A DNA stretch of 64,000 nt from Rhizobium terricola. GTDB taxonomy: Bacteria; Pseudomonadota; Alphaproteobacteria; Rhizobiales; Rhizobiaceae. The stretch covers positions 1,606,649-1,670,648 of the forward strand of contig NZ_JABBGK010000001.1 in assembly GCF_012927355.1 (NCBI RefSeq), written 5' to 3'. The position numbers were made by a program, and so were the translations under genes. The notes beneath the pieces are model-generated. The model saw nothing but the letters and a program-made list of their open reading frames with translations. It did no database searches and was not told the origin of the DNA. Each line of letters begins with the position of its first letter. The first letter of the stretch is position 1. Below are positions 49,105-57,655 of the stretch, piece by piece.

Positions 49105-49449
49105 CTAGAGCCGGATCACATAATCCTTGCGAGTCGTTTCAACGACTTCCCATGTTCCCTTGAAGCCGGGTCTGAGGACCAGACGATCGCCGGCCCGAAG
49201 ATGGATCGGCTCGCCGCCATCCTCGGTAACGATCGAATGGCCCTCGAGCATGTGGAAATATTCCCACTCGTCGTAGGATATCCGCCACTTGCCGGGCGTC
49301 GACTGCCAGATGCCGGCATAGACACCACCCGGCGCCTCCTCGAAGTTCCAGGTGGTGAAACGCGGACTGCCGGAAATCAGGCGGTCCGCAGCCGGCTCCC
49401 CCTCCTCCGGCAGAACCGTGGAGGGGTCGAATTTCAGAACATTGGACAT
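49105..49449 (-). CDS. Cupin domain protein (DUF861-like)
   Basis: A single small beta-barrel of 114 residues. The cupin_3 pattern is seen in WQSTPGKWRISYDEWEYFHMLEGHSIV and AGDRLVLRPGFKGTWEVVE. Metal-binding residues are partly present (His in EYFHMLEG, Glu). DUF861 proteins include the (S)-ureidoglycine aminohydrolase type, but many are orphans. It lies 40 bases downstream of metY on the same strand and could share its transcript. Confidence 0.8.
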   Translation of the reverse strand: MSNVLKFDPSTVLPEEGEPAADRLISGSPRFTTWNFEEAPGGVYAGIWQSTPGKWRISYDEWEYFHMLEGHSIVTEDGGEPIHLRAGDRLVLRPGFKGTWEVVETTRKDYVIRL

Positions 49450-49489
49450 TTGGCCCCCTCGCCGCGGTCCTGGCCGCGGCTTCTCCATG

Positions 49490-50773
49490 TCAGACCTTCG
49501 ACAGCGACTGCTCGAGGTCACCGATGATGTCGTCTGCGTCCTCGATGCCGACCGACAGACGGACGACATCCGGACCGGCACCGGCCGCGATCTGCTGCGC
49601 CTCGGTGAGCTGGGCATGCGTCGTCGAGGCCGGATGGATGACGAGCGAACGTGTGTCACCGATATTGGCGAGATGCGAGAAGAGCTGAAGACCCTCCACC
49701 AGCGCCTTGCCGGCCGCATAACCGCCCTTCACGCCGAACGTGAAGACCGCGCCCGCACCCTTCGGGGAATAGCGCTTCTGCAGGGCATGGTTCGGGTCGC
49801 TGTCGAGGCCCGCATAGTTGACCCAGGCGACCTTCGGATGCTGTTTCAGCCAAGTGGCCACCTTGAGCGCGTTGTCGCAATGGCGCTGCATGCGAAGCGG
49901 CAGCGTCTCGATGCCGGTGAGGATCAGGAAGGCGTTCATCGGGGCGATTGCCGGACCGAGATCGCGCAGGCCGAGCACGCGGCAGGCGATCGCGAAGGCG
50001 AAGTTGCCGAAAGCCTGATGCAGCACGACGCCGGAATATTCCGGCCGCGGCTCGGAGAGCATCGGGAACTTGCCGGATGCCGACCAGTCGAAGGTACCGC
50101 CGTCAACGATCACGCCGCCCATCGAATTGCCGTGGCCGCCCAGGAATTTCGTCGCGGAATGCACGACGATGTCCGCACCGTGTTCGAGCGGCCGCAGCAG
50201 GTAGGGGCTCGCCATCGTGTTGTCGACGATGAGCGGAAGGCCATGCGCCTTGGCCACCTCGGCAATCGCTTCGATGTCAACGAAGGTGCCGCCCGGATTA
50301 GCGAGGCTCTCGATGTAGATCGCCCTCGTCCGCTCGTCGATCTGCGATGCGAAGCTCGCCGTGTCGGCGGGATCGGCCCAGCGAACCTGCCAGCCGAAGT
50401 TCTTAAAGGCGTGACCGAACTGGTTGATGGAGCCGCCGTAAAGTTTCTTGGCGGCGACGAAATTGTCGCCGGGCTGCATCAGCGTGTGGAAGATCAGCAT
50501 CTGCGCAGCGTGGCCGGAGGCGACCGCAAGCGCCGCCGTGCCGCCCTCAAGGGCCGCAACGCGCTCCTCGAGCACGGCTTGCGTCGGGTTCATGATGCGG
50601 GTGTAGATGTTTCCGAACTGCTTCAAGCCGAACAGCGCCGCCGCATGGTCGGCGTCGTTAAAGACATAGGCCGTGGTCTGGTAGATCGGCGTCACGCGCG
50701 CGCCGGTTGCGGGATCGGGCTGGGCTCCGGCATGAACTGCCAGCGTTGCGAAACCCGGGTTATTCTTGGACAT
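49490..50773 (-). CDS. metY: O-acetylhomoserine sulfhydrylase
   Basis: PLP enzyme of the Cys/Met metabolism family, 427 residues. The PLP lysine is Lys209 in [39 protein letters not shown] and the C-terminal [14 protein letters not shown] match OAH sulfhydrylases rather than cystathionine gamma-synthases. The reaction makes homocysteine (or methionine) from O-acetyl-homoserine and sulfide. The ATG at 50773 is the conserved start. A clear promoter lies 30 bases upstream, leaving a short leader with no SAM riboswitch. Confidence 0.9.
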   Translation of the reverse strand: MSKNNPGFATLAVHAGAQPDPATGARVTPIYQTTAYVFNDADHAAALFGLKQFGNIYTRIMNPTQAVLEERVAALEGGTAALAVASGHAAQMLIFHTLMQPGDNFVAAKKLYGGSINQFGHAFKNFGWQVRWADPADTASFASQIDERTRAIYIESLANPGGTFVDIEAIAEVAKAHGLPLIVDNTMASPYLLRPLEHGADIVVHSATKFLGGHGNSMGGVIVDGGTFDWSASGKFPMLSEPRPEYSGVVLHQAFGNFAFAIACRVLGLRDLGPAIAPMNAFLILTGIETLPLRMQRHCDNALKVATWLKQHPKVAWVNYAGLDSDPNHALQKRYSPKGAGAVFTFGVKGGYAAGKALVEGLQLFSHLANIGDTRSLVIHPASTTHAQLTEAQQIAAGAGPDVVRLSVGIEDADDIIGDLEQSLSKV

Positions 50774-50804
50774 TTCTCGCCTCCACTTGTTTTTTGTCGG
50801 CGCG

Positions 50805-50832
50805 ATCATAGCGACTGCCGGGCCATTGTCAG
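50805..50832 (-). promoter_or_regulatory. Promoter of metY, -35 inside an inverted repeat
   Basis: CTGACA (50827-50832) and TATGAT (50805-50810) on the minus strand, spacer 16. CCGGGC (50818-50823) and GCCCGG (50832-50837) flank the -35, a possible operator. Confidence 0.6.
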
Positions 50833-50875
50833 CCCGGAAATTTTCGTCTGCGGCGACACGTCGTCGTAAGATTTA

Positions 50876-50889
50876 TTGATCGAAATCAA
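50876..50889 (+). promoter_or_regulatory. FNR/FixK-type anaerobox
   Basis: TTGAT-CGAA-ATCAA matches the consensus TTGAT-N4-ATCAA perfectly. Its centre is about 41 bases from a start near 50924, the class II position, with a -10-like CATCCT at 50912-50917. The gene downstream starts at 50942. Confidence 0.85.
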
Positions 50890-50941
50890 TGCAACCGGCA
50901 CACCTCGTCCGCATCCTCACGTTACAAACCGGAGGCTGTCC

Positions 50942-51370
50942 ATGAACACTGTCGTCAACGATCCGACCCGCACCGTTCTGTCGCGCGTCATCGGCTGGTT
51001 CGCCAAGGGATGGGAAAACAGCGCGGAGGCGGACATGATCGCCTCGCTGGACGATTTTACCATCCAGAGCATCGCCCATGATTGCGGCATCTCGCCCGAC
51101 CAACTGGTAGAGCTGGCGAAGGCCGGCCCGCATGCCGCCGACGAGATGCTTGAGATGATGCGGGCGCTCAACATCGACCCTGCGGAAGTCGAAATGCGGC
51201 TGCGCGCCCAGTTCCGCGACATGCAGATCAACTGTGCGCATTGCGCTTCGAAAGGCGAATGCAGGCGGGATCTCGCCAATGGCAACGCTGCGGCGAACTT
51301 CGCGCAATACTGCGCGAATTCCCAGGATCTTAACGCATTGCGGGCAAGCCCGGACTTCCTGGCCGGCTGA
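50942..51370 (+). CDS. DUF6455 family protein with four-cysteine motif, under an anaerobox
   Basis: A 142-residue soluble protein. The N-terminal half is helical with a short amphipathic helix (TVLSRVIGWFAKGWE). The C-terminal part has Cys98, Cys101, Cys107 and Cys124 (INCAHCASKGECRRD, then FAQYCAN), the arrangement seen in DUF6455, which may bind iron-sulfur or another metal. GGAGG lies before the ATG. An FNR/FixK box is placed for activation under low oxygen. The family function is unknown to me; an oxygen-limited respiration role is inference. Confidence 0.82.
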   Translation: MNTVVNDPTRTVLSRVIGWFAKGWENSAEADMIASLDDFTIQSIAHDCGISPDQLVELAKAGPHAADEMLEMMRALNIDPAEVEMRLRAQFRDMQINCAHCASKGECRRDLANGNAAANFAQYCANSQDLNALRASPDFLAG

Positions 51371-51391
51371 AACGTCGATGGGCCGCGGAGG

Positions 51392-51826
51392 CTAAAGGCC
51401 GAGGCGTGGCATTTCGATCGCCGGGCAACGATTCATGACGACGGCGATGCCCGCGGCCTCGGCCTCGCGCGCGGCTTCATCGTCACGCACCGAAAGCTGC
51501 CCCCAGATCACCTTCGGCCGCGGCGAAAGCGCAACCGTTTCCGCGACCACCGTCTTGAGAAATTCGGAGGCACGGAACACGTCGACCATGTCGACCGGTT
51601 CCGGAACCTCGGCGAGTGTTCCATACGTTTTCTGGCCGAGTATTTCCTTGCCCGCCTGTCCGGGATTGACCGGGATGACGTGAAAGCCCTTCGACAGCAG
51701 GAACCGCATGACACCGAAACTCGGGCGCGCGGGATTGGGCGAGGCGCCGACAAGCGCAATCGTCCTCACCTTGCCGAGAAGGCTGGCGATATAGGCATCA
51801 TCGTAGCGGTCGTGGTCGATGGTCAT
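51392..51826 (-). CDS. CoA-binding protein (YccU-like), copy A
   Basis: Rossmann-fold protein of 144 residues. The nucleotide-binding pattern is ALVGASPNPARPSFGVMRFLLSKGF, followed by VIPVNPGQAGKEILGQ and the end VVMNRCPAIEMPRLGL, all typical of the CoA_binding_2 family. The function of the single-domain form is unclear. A related gene lies at 52367-52834, with a small secreted protein gene between them. Confidence 0.85.
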   Translation of the reverse strand: MTIDHDRYDDAYIASLLGKVRTIALVGASPNPARPSFGVMRFLLSKGFHVIPVNPGQAGKEILGQKTYGTLAEVPEPVDMVDVFRASEFLKTVVAETVALSPRPKVIWGQLSVRDDEAAREAEAAGIAVVMNRCPAIEMPRLGL

Positions 51827-52016
51827 TGTGTCCTCGTTCGCGTGCGATACGGAAAGCGGAATGCTTCACCCACACCTCTATGTGGTGCGAAAGGGCAGCC
51901 CCGCAAGCGCAAGCATCAGCTTGAACGGGGCACGAGGCTTAGCGGCGGCGCGACTATGCCCTATCTTGTATGGAAGACGGAGACAGATCCGACATGTTTC
52001 GAAACAGGAGGACCCC

Positions 52017-52346
52017 ATGAAGACGCTTGCACTGATCGCCGTTTCGCTGCTGGCCGCCTCCCCGGCCCTGGCAATCTCACGCTACAACTCGCCCTCTATG
52101 ACCTGCGAGGCGGCTCGGGCCGCAGTGCTCAGTCAGCGCGCGGTCATCTTGCGCTACCCGTCGAAACGGGTTGCCGGCCTGACGCTCTATGATCGCTATG
52201 TGCGCGACAACAACCAGTGCGACCCGCACCAGTATGCGGGGCGCACCTATGTTCCGACGCGCGACAACCCGCGCTGTCCTGTCCTGAGCTGCCAGCCGCT
52301 GCCGGATGACAGGTTCCTGATCCGCCGCCCGTGGATCCGTTTCTGA
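52017..52346 (+). CDS. Secreted protein of unknown function
   Basis: A 109-residue protein with a signal peptide (MKTLALIAVSLLAASPALA). The mature part has four cysteines (MTCEAA, NQCDPH, RCPVLSC), suggesting disulfides, and is rich in Arg and Tyr. A perfect AGGAGG site precedes the ATG at 52017. It is read opposite to its CoA-binding neighbours. I recall similar small proteins in rhizobia but no function. Confidence 0.75.
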   Translation: MKTLALIAVSLLAASPALAISRYNSPSMTCEAARAAVLSQRAVILRYPSKRVAGLTLYDRYVRDNNQCDPHQYAGRTYVPTRDNPRCPVLSCQPLPDDRFLIRRPWIRF

Positions 52347-52366
52347 ATCCGCGAAATGCCTGAGTG

Positions 52367-52834
52367 TCAGGCGGCGCTGAGAGGACCCGGGGTTCGCCGG
52401 TGGGCGATCTCGTAGACGAGCGGGTATTCGGTCACGAGAGAACGATCCATCACCACCTTGATACCGGCCGCTTCGGCGCGAGCGGCGGCGACGTCATCCC
52501 GGACACCGAGCTGCCCCCAGATCGCCTGCGGCAAATCAGGCAGCCTCAGGACCTCTTCCACGACGCCCGCGAAGCAATCGGAGCGACGAAAGACATCGAC
52601 CAGGTCGATGGGCTCCGGAATGTCGGCAAGACGGGCGTAAACGGTCTGCCCGAGGATCTTCTCGCCCGCATGCTCGGGATTGACGGGAAACACGCGATAT
52701 CCCTTTCCGAGCAGAAAGCCGGTGACCCAATGGCTCGGGCGGTTGTCCCGCGTCGAGGCGCCGACGACGGCTATGGTGTGCGCGGATGCAAGGATGCCAG
52801 CGAGATAGGCATCGGTATAGGAAACATGCTGCAT
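52367..52834 (-). CDS. CoA-binding protein (YccU-like), copy B
   Basis: A 155-residue paralogue of the gene at 51392. Matching parts are VVGASTRDNRPSHWVTGFLLGKGYRVFPVNPEHAGEKILGQ and the end IKVVMDRSLVTEYPLVY. The ATG at 52834 (MQHVSYTDAY) has a good purine-rich site. The C-terminal tail is about ten residues longer than copy A and the RPSH versus RPSF motif differs. The two copies frame the secreted protein gene. Confidence 0.85.
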   Translation of the reverse strand: MQHVSYTDAYLAGILASAHTIAVVGASTRDNRPSHWVTGFLLGKGYRVFPVNPEHAGEKILGQTVYARLADIPEPIDLVDVFRRSDCFAGVVEEVLRLPDLPQAIWGQLGVRDDVAAARAEAAGIKVVMDRSLVTEYPLVYEIAHRRTPGPLSAA

Positions 52835-52976
52835 GGACTCCTCCTCCCGGCTTCGCCGGATCTGGCAGAAATCCCGTCCTTTCACTGTCCCGAACCCAGA
52901 ATATGAGCAGCACCTTAATTGAAGATGAGGGAGACCGTGAAAATGCGATCCTTCCAGCTTCTCCTTCGGGGAACCG

Positions 52977-53408
52977 TCAGTCCGGGAGGACGACATGCCC
53001 GTGTTCATCGAGCGGGAAGAACGGATTGTGGGCAACCTCCCAGAGATGGCCATCCGGATCGGCGAAATAACCGGAATAGCCACCCCAGAAGACCTTTTCC
53101 GGTGCCTTGACCAGAGTCGCGCCGCAGGAGACGGCGAATTTCACCACCGCATCAACCCCGGCCGGGCTCGACACGTTGTGGGCCAGCGTCACACCGGAGA
53201 AGCCGGGCTTGCCGGCATCGACGCCTGCGTCCTCCGCGAGGGCCTCGCGCCCGAAAAGCGCAAGGACCGTTCCCTTGAGCTGAATAAAGGTGACAGCGTC
53301 CTGCGACGCTGTCGATCTCTTCCAACCCAGCCGCTCGTAAAAGGCGGTGCTGACGGCCACATCGGCAACGCCGAGCGTGATCAGGGAAATGCGTCGATCA
53401 AGCGACAT
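52977..53408 (-). CDS. VOC family (glyoxalase-like) protein
   Basis: A 143-residue protein of the vicinal oxygen chelate fold. The start MSLDRRISLITLGVADVAVSTAFYERLGW and the end GYFADPDGHLWEVAHNPFF are the usual repeat ends. The last His and Glu are present, while the first metal residue is not the classical His. The exact reaction is unknown. A TTGACA/TAGAGA promoter lies upstream (53465-53493). Confidence 0.85.
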   Translation of the reverse strand: MSLDRRISLITLGVADVAVSTAFYERLGWKRSTASQDAVTFIQLKGTVLALFGREALAEDAGVDAGKPGFSGVTLAHNVSSPAGVDAVVKFAVSCGATLVKAPEKVFWGGYSGYFADPDGHLWEVAHNPFFPLDEHGHVVLPD

Positions 53409-53464
53409 GCTGTCAATCCTCGTAGCTGACCTTATAGGCGAATGGCACAAGACACATTTTGTTC

Positions 53465-53493
53465 TCTCTAAATTCGATCTTTGTTCATGTCAA
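53465..53493 (-). promoter_or_regulatory. Promoter of the VOC gene
   Basis: A perfect TTGACA (53488-53493) and TAGAGA (53465-53470) on the minus strand, spacer 17. The leader would be about 50 bases. Confidence 0.55.
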
Positions 53494-53614
53494 TATTAGT
53501 ATCGCCTCATGGTTGCGATCGGTGGCGCCACAATCATTGTTATAGACAACAGATAGCGCACCACCGAACCTTGCGTCCGGCGTTTCCACCCCAAAAACGG
53601 GCCTCCCCACTCGT

Positions 53615-54445
53615 TCACTCGCCCGTCCATTCGGGATGGCGCTTGTCGAGAAAGGCGCCGATGCCTTCGGCGGCATCCTTCGCCAGCATGTTCTCGACCA
53701 TCACCTGGGCGGTATAGTCATAGGCGGCTTCCAGCGGCATTTCCAACTGGCGATAGAACGCCTCCTTGCCGATCTTCAGCGTCAGCGGCGACTTGGACGC
53801 GATGACGGAGGCATATTTGTCGACCACCTGAGTCAGATACTGCTTCGGTACGATGCGGTTGACGAGGCCGAAATCCTTGGCGGTCGAGGCGTCGATCGTC
53901 TCTCCCGTCAGAAGCATTTCCATCGCCTGCTTGCGATGGGCGGCACGGCTGACCGCCACCATCGGCGTCGAACAGAAGAGGCCGATGTTCACGCCGGGCG
54001 TGCAGAAGGTCGCAGTGTCGGTGCAGATCGCCAGATCACACGACGCAACCAGCTGGCATCCGGCGGCGGTCGCCAGCCCGTCGATTTCGGCGATCACCGG
54101 TTTCGGCAGATGGGTGATCTTCAGCATCAGGTCGGCGCAAAGCCGCATGGTCTTTTCGAAGAAGGCGCGGCCTCGATCGGCGTCCGCGCGGTGAGCGGTG
54201 ATTTCCTTCAGGTCGTGGCCGGCAGAAAACAGCTGTCCGGTCGCCGCGATCACCACGACCCGAACACTTGGATCGTCTCCTGCCTGCGAAAGCGCGGCAT
54301 GAAGCGCCTCCATCATGGCGATCGACAGCACATTGGCAGGGGGATTGTTGAGCGTCAGGCGCAGGACGCCTCCCGCGCGTGAAGAGAGAACGAGGCCGGC
54401 TGCCGGTCCCTCGCCATCCCTTTTGAAAGACACAACTTCCGCCAT
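53615..54445 (-). CDS. Enoyl-CoA hydratase/isomerase family protein
   Basis: Crotonase-fold enzyme of 276 residues. The oxyanion-hole segments are LFSAGHDLKEI and EIDGLATAAGCQLVASCDLAI. The typical catalytic Glu positions are not both present, so hydratase activity is not certain. The ATG at 54445 has a GGGAGG site. It is divergent from the PaaI-type thioesterase; both fit CoA-ester metabolism. Confidence 0.87.
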   Translation of the reverse strand: MAEVVSFKRDGEGPAAGLVLSSRAGGVLRLTLNNPPANVLSIAMMEALHAALSQAGDDPSVRVVVIAATGQLFSAGHDLKEITAHRADADRGRAFFEKTMRLCADLMLKITHLPKPVIAEIDGLATAAGCQLVASCDLAICTDTATFCTPGVNIGLFCSTPMVAVSRAAHRKQAMEMLLTGETIDASTAKDFGLVNRIVPKQYLTQVVDKYASVIASKSPLTLKIGKEAFYRQLEMPLEAAYDYTAQVMVENMLAKDAAEGIGAFLDKRHPEWTGE

Positions 54446-54533
54446 CACGGCCTCCCTTTCCATTTGCACTCGGGTCAAAGCCTGCCATAAAAACGGCAGC
54501 GATTGAAAGACCCCGCCCCGAGAGACCGCCCGC

Positions 54534-54959
54534 ATGCAACCGATCATGACCGCCGACGAGATCAATGCCTTTCTCGAGACGGATTTCCCGCAGATTCATA
54601 CCGACGGCCGTGTCTTTCATGTGAGCGAAGTCGCCGCCGGCCGCGTGACCATGACCTTCGACCCGTCGGAACGGCATCTGCGGCCCGGCGGCACGGTGTC
54701 GGGGCCGGCCATGTTCGCCCTTGCAGATGTCGCGGCCTATGCGGCGGTTCTCGCCCATATCGGACCCGTCGCGCTCGCGGTCACGACGAACCTCAACATC
54801 AATTTCCTGCGCCTGCCCAAGCCGCAGCTCATCCGTTGTGAATGCCGCATCCTGAAGCTCGGCAAGCGGCTCGCCGTGATCGACGCACTTCTCCTCCAGG
54901 CGGGAAGCGAGGAGCCCATCGCCCAGGCGACGGCCACCTATTCGATCCCGCCGCGTTGA
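54534..54959 (+). CDS. PaaI family thioesterase (hotdog fold)
   Basis: A 141-residue hotdog-fold protein. RPGGTVSGPAMFALADVAAYAAVL is the PaaI-type motif and the last strand reads PIAQATATYSIPPR. The catalytic residues are in the loop with GPAMFALAD. Acyl-CoA hydrolysis is the likely reaction; the substrate is unknown. The next 144 bases to the rplM promoter hold nothing clear. Confidence 0.87.
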   Translation: MQPIMTADEINAFLETDFPQIHTDGRVFHVSEVAAGRVTMTFDPSERHLRPGGTVSGPAMFALADVAAYAAVLAHIGPVALAVTTNLNINFLRLPKPQLIRCECRILKLGKRLAVIDALLLQAGSEEPIAQATATYSIPPR

Positions 54960-55102
54960 GACGCCCCGGAACGGCGTTCAGCGCGGAAAACAACTGCCCG
55001 AAACCGGCATTTGGCACAAAGCGGTATGGGGTAAAATAATACCACATAGATAACACATTGTTTTTTAATGGCGATTTCCGAAGTCGACAAAAACCGCATC
55101 TC

Positions 55103-55131
55103 TTGACCCGACAAGACGGCCAGCTTATACA
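55103..55131 (+). promoter_or_regulatory. Promoter of rplM-rpsI
   Basis: TTGACC (55103-55108) and TATACA (55126-55131), spacer 17, close to consensus. The start near 55138 gives a leader of about 115 bases before rplM. I see no known leader RNA motif in it. Confidence 0.8.
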
Positions 55132-55253
55132 ACGCCCAGTTTGCGGCCCTTCGGGACCGCTTTCTATTTTGTGCGCTCAGAAGCACGAAACAAAGCAACA
55201 AGAAACGCCCGTCGCGCTTCGGCAAGCCGGGTCCAAAACGGAAAGTGTCACCC

Positions 55254-55718
55254 ATGTCTACCTTCGTTCAGAAGCCTGCAGAGGTGGAGAAGAAGTGGAT
55301 CATCATCGATGCCGAAGGGCTCGTTGTCGGTCGCCTCGCCTCCCTCATCGCCATGCGCCTGCGTGGCAAGCACAAGGCCACCTACACCCCCCACGTTGAC
55401 GACGGCGACAACGTCATCGTCATCAATGCCGAGAAGGTCGTTCTGACCGGCAAGAAGTACTCCGACAAGAAGTACTACTGGCACACCGGCTATCCGGGCG
55501 GCATCAAGGAGCGCACCGCACGCGCCATCATCGAAGGCCGCTTCCCGGAGCGCGTTCTCGAGAAGGCCGTCGAGCGCATGATCCCGCGCGGTCCGCTCGG
55601 CCGTCGCCAGATGAAGAACCTGCGCGTATACGCCGGCTCGAACCATCCCCATGAAGCACAGCAGCCGGTCGCCCTCGACGTGGCTTCGCTGAACAGCAAG
55701 AACGTAAGGAGCGCCTGA
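55254..55718 (+). CDS. rplM: 50S ribosomal protein L13
   Basis: Early-assembling large-subunit protein, 154 residues. [37 protein letters not shown] and [20 protein letters not shown] are all typical. The ATG at 55254 is taken; an ATG three codons upstream is less likely. It is two bases from rpsI. Confidence 0.98.
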   Translation: MSTFVQKPAEVEKKWIIIDAEGLVVGRLASLIAMRLRGKHKATYTPHVDDGDNVIVINAEKVVLTGKKYSDKKYYWHTGYPGGIKERTARAIIEGRFPERVLEKAVERMIPRGPLGRRQMKNLRVYAGSNHPHEAQQPVALDVASLNSKNVRSA

Positions 55719-55720
55719 TA

Positions 55721-56188
55721 ATGGCTGACCTCTCTTCCCTGAAGGATCTCGGCACCGGCCAGGAAGCTGCTGCTCCGGTTCACGTCCGCAAGGTCGACGC
55801 CCAAGGCCGCTCCTATGCGACCGGCAAGCGCAAGAACGCCGTCGCCCGCGTATGGGTCAAGCCGGGCTCCGGCAAGATCACCGTCAACGGCCGTGACTTC
55901 TCTGCATACTTCGCCCGTCCGGTTCTGCAGATGATCCTGCAGCAGCCGATCGTGGCAGCTGCCCGCACCGGCCAGTTCGACATCGTTGCGACCGTTACCG
56001 GCGGTGGTCTCTCCGGTCAGGCCGGCGCTGTTCGCCACGGCCTCTCCAAGGCCCTCACCTACTTCGAACCGGGCCTGCGCTCGATCCTGAAGAAGGGCGG
56101 CTTCCTGACCCGCGACAGCCGTGTCGTTGAACGTAAGAAGTACGGCAAGGCGAAGGCCCGTCGTTCGTTCCAGTTCTCGAAGCGTTAA
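55721..56188 (+). CDS. rpsI: 30S ribosomal protein S9
   Basis: Small-subunit protein of 155 residues whose C-terminal tail reaches tRNA in the P site. [26 protein letters not shown] is the family core and the sequence ends [10 protein letters not shown]. The N-terminal 30 residues are the alphaproteobacterial extension. It is co-transcribed with rplM. Confidence 0.98.
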   Translation: MADLSSLKDLGTGQEAAAPVHVRKVDAQGRSYATGKRKNAVARVWVKPGSGKITVNGRDFSAYFARPVLQMILQQPIVAAARTGQFDIVATVTGGGLSGQAGAVRHGLSKALTYFEPGLRSILKKGGFLTRDSRVVERKKYGKAKARRSFQFSKR

Positions 56189-56211
56189 TCGCTTCCGGAC
56201 ACGATCTTTCG

Positions 56212-56239
56212 AAAAGGCGGGGCTTCGGCTCCGCCTTTT
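56212..56239 (+). terminator. Terminator of rplM-rpsI
   Basis: AAAAGGCGG (56212-56220) pairs with CCGCCTTTT (56231-56239) around a ten-base GC-rich loop. It is 24 bases past the rpsI stop. Confidence 0.85.
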
Positions 56240-56632
56240 GCGTTTCTTTTCGAGGCTTGGCGCCTTCTCGCGTCGTAGGTGATGCAGATTTCCCACTGTC
56301 GCCAAGTGTCACGCGCCGGCGCGGCGGCAATCCAAATAAAGTCCGTGCAGGAAGTCTCGCCCCGCGCCAAGATTGCCTCAACTCTCTGATACGTGAAGCC
56401 GGGCGAGCACGATTGCCGGCCTTTTGCGCTCCGCTTCAGAGACACGGTCTCGGGCCACGGGGGTGGGCAAGGAGGAAGGCGCAGGACTGAAGAGGTCCGC
56501 GCCTTCTTTGCGTCGAGCCGCCGGCTTTCGCGAAAGTCTCTCACTCAGAATTCTCTGGCAATTGCCGCGCTCGCCCGTAATATCCGGCCGAAAACGCAAG
56601 AGCCGCGTAAAGCGGCGCAAAGAGAGACATCC
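56240..56632. other. Gene-free stretch between rpsI terminator and speB
   Basis: Nearly 400 bases with no reading frame I can support. A strong hairpin lies at 56475-56506 (GAAGGCGC with GCGCCTTC, plus inner GGAC/GTCC), followed by TTTG. It looks like a second terminator, so an untranslated RNA may end there. The speB promoter should lie downstream of it (56510-56630), but I could not place it. Confidence 0.4.
56475..56509 (+). terminator. Second hairpin before speB
   Basis: GAAGGCGC (56475-56482) and GCGCCTTC (56499-56506) with an inner GGAC/GTCC helix, then TTT. No protein gene ends ahead of it after the rpsI terminator. Confidence 0.45.
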
Positions 56633-57586
56633 ATGGCCGAGAAGACCATCGACCACGCCTTCACCGCAACCGAACTCAAGTCCGCCGCGACCGACCCGAC
56701 CTATGCCGGGGTCCTCTCCTTCATGCGTCGCCGCTACACCAAGTCGCTCGAGGGAACCGATGCCGTGGTCTGGGGCATTCCCTTCGACGCCGCCACGTCC
56801 AATCGCCCCGGCGCGCGCTTCGGGCCGCAGGCGATCCGCCGCGCCTCCGCGATCTTCGACAACGACCCGCAATATCCCTTCGAACGCGACCTCTTCGCCG
56901 ACATGGCCGTCATCGACTACGGAGACTGCCTGCTCGACTACGGCAACCACTGGCAGACACCGGACACGATCGAAAAGGAGGCCGCGAAGATCCTTGCCGG
57001 CACCGGCTTCCTGCTGACGCTCGGCGGCGACCATTTCGTCACCTGGCCGCTGCTCAAGGCGCATGTCGCCAAGCACGGGCCGCTGGCACTAGTACAGTTC
57101 GACGCGCATCAGGACACCTGGTTCGACGACGGCAAGCGCATCGACCACGGCTCCTTCGTCGGGCGCGCCGTGCGCGAAGGCCTGATCGATCCCGTCCACT
57201 CGATCCAGGTCGGTATTCGTACCCATGCGCCGGACGACTGCGGTATCCGCATCGTCTACGGCCACGAGGTGGAGGAGCTGAAGTCCGGTGAACTGGCTGA
57301 GCTGATCCTCGACCATGTCGGCGATCGCCCCGCCTATCTCACCTTCGACATCGACTGCCTCGACCCGGCCTATGCCCCCGGCACGGGTACGCCGGTGGCC
57401 GGCGGTCCGTCGAGCGCCAAGATCCTCTCCGTACTCGCCAACCTCCGCAAGCTCGACATCCGTGGAGCCGACGTGGTCGAGGTCGCCCCGGCCTACGACC
57501 ATGCGGACATCACCGCCATTGCCGGGGCAACGGTGGCGATGTATATGCTGGGCCTCCACGCGGAGCGCCGGGCGCTTCGCGGCTGA
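56633..57586 (+). CDS. speB: Agmatinase (ureohydrolase family)
   Basis: Manganese enzyme of 317 residues expected to turn agmatine into putrescine and urea. Ligands are readable: His134 in LGGDHF, DAHQD at 157-161, and the C-terminal TFDIDCLDPAYAPGTGTPVAGG. The ATG at 56633 (MAEKTIDHAF) has a purine-rich site. Rhizobia have several ureohydrolases with differing substrates (agmatine, guanidinobutyrate, and others), so the exact substrate is open. It is followed by argC after 69 bases, which links it to arginine/polyamine metabolism. Confidence 0.88.
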   Translation: MAEKTIDHAFTATELKSAATDPTYAGVLSFMRRRYTKSLEGTDAVVWGIPFDAATSNRPGARFGPQAIRRASAIFDNDPQYPFERDLFADMAVIDYGDCLLDYGNHWQTPDTIEKEAAKILAGTGFLLTLGGDHFVTWPLLKAHVAKHGPLALVQFDAHQDTWFDDGKRIDHGSFVGRAVREGLIDPVHSIQVGIRTHAPDDCGIRIVYGHEVEELKSGELAELILDHVGDRPAYLTFDIDCLDPAYAPGTGTPVAGGPSSAKILSVLANLRKLDIRGADVVEVAPAYDHADITAIAGATVAMYMLGLHAERRALRG

Positions 57587-57655
57587 GACTTTGAATCACC
57601 GCATTCACGAACCGATTCCGGAAAACCACCCAAGCTCCTGACAGGAGAGGACAAA

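Noticed and set aside
50774-50804. A possible SAM riboswitch in front of metY.
   Set aside because: The promoter at 50805-50832 leaves a leader of about 25 bases, too short, and no SAM-II core pattern is seen.
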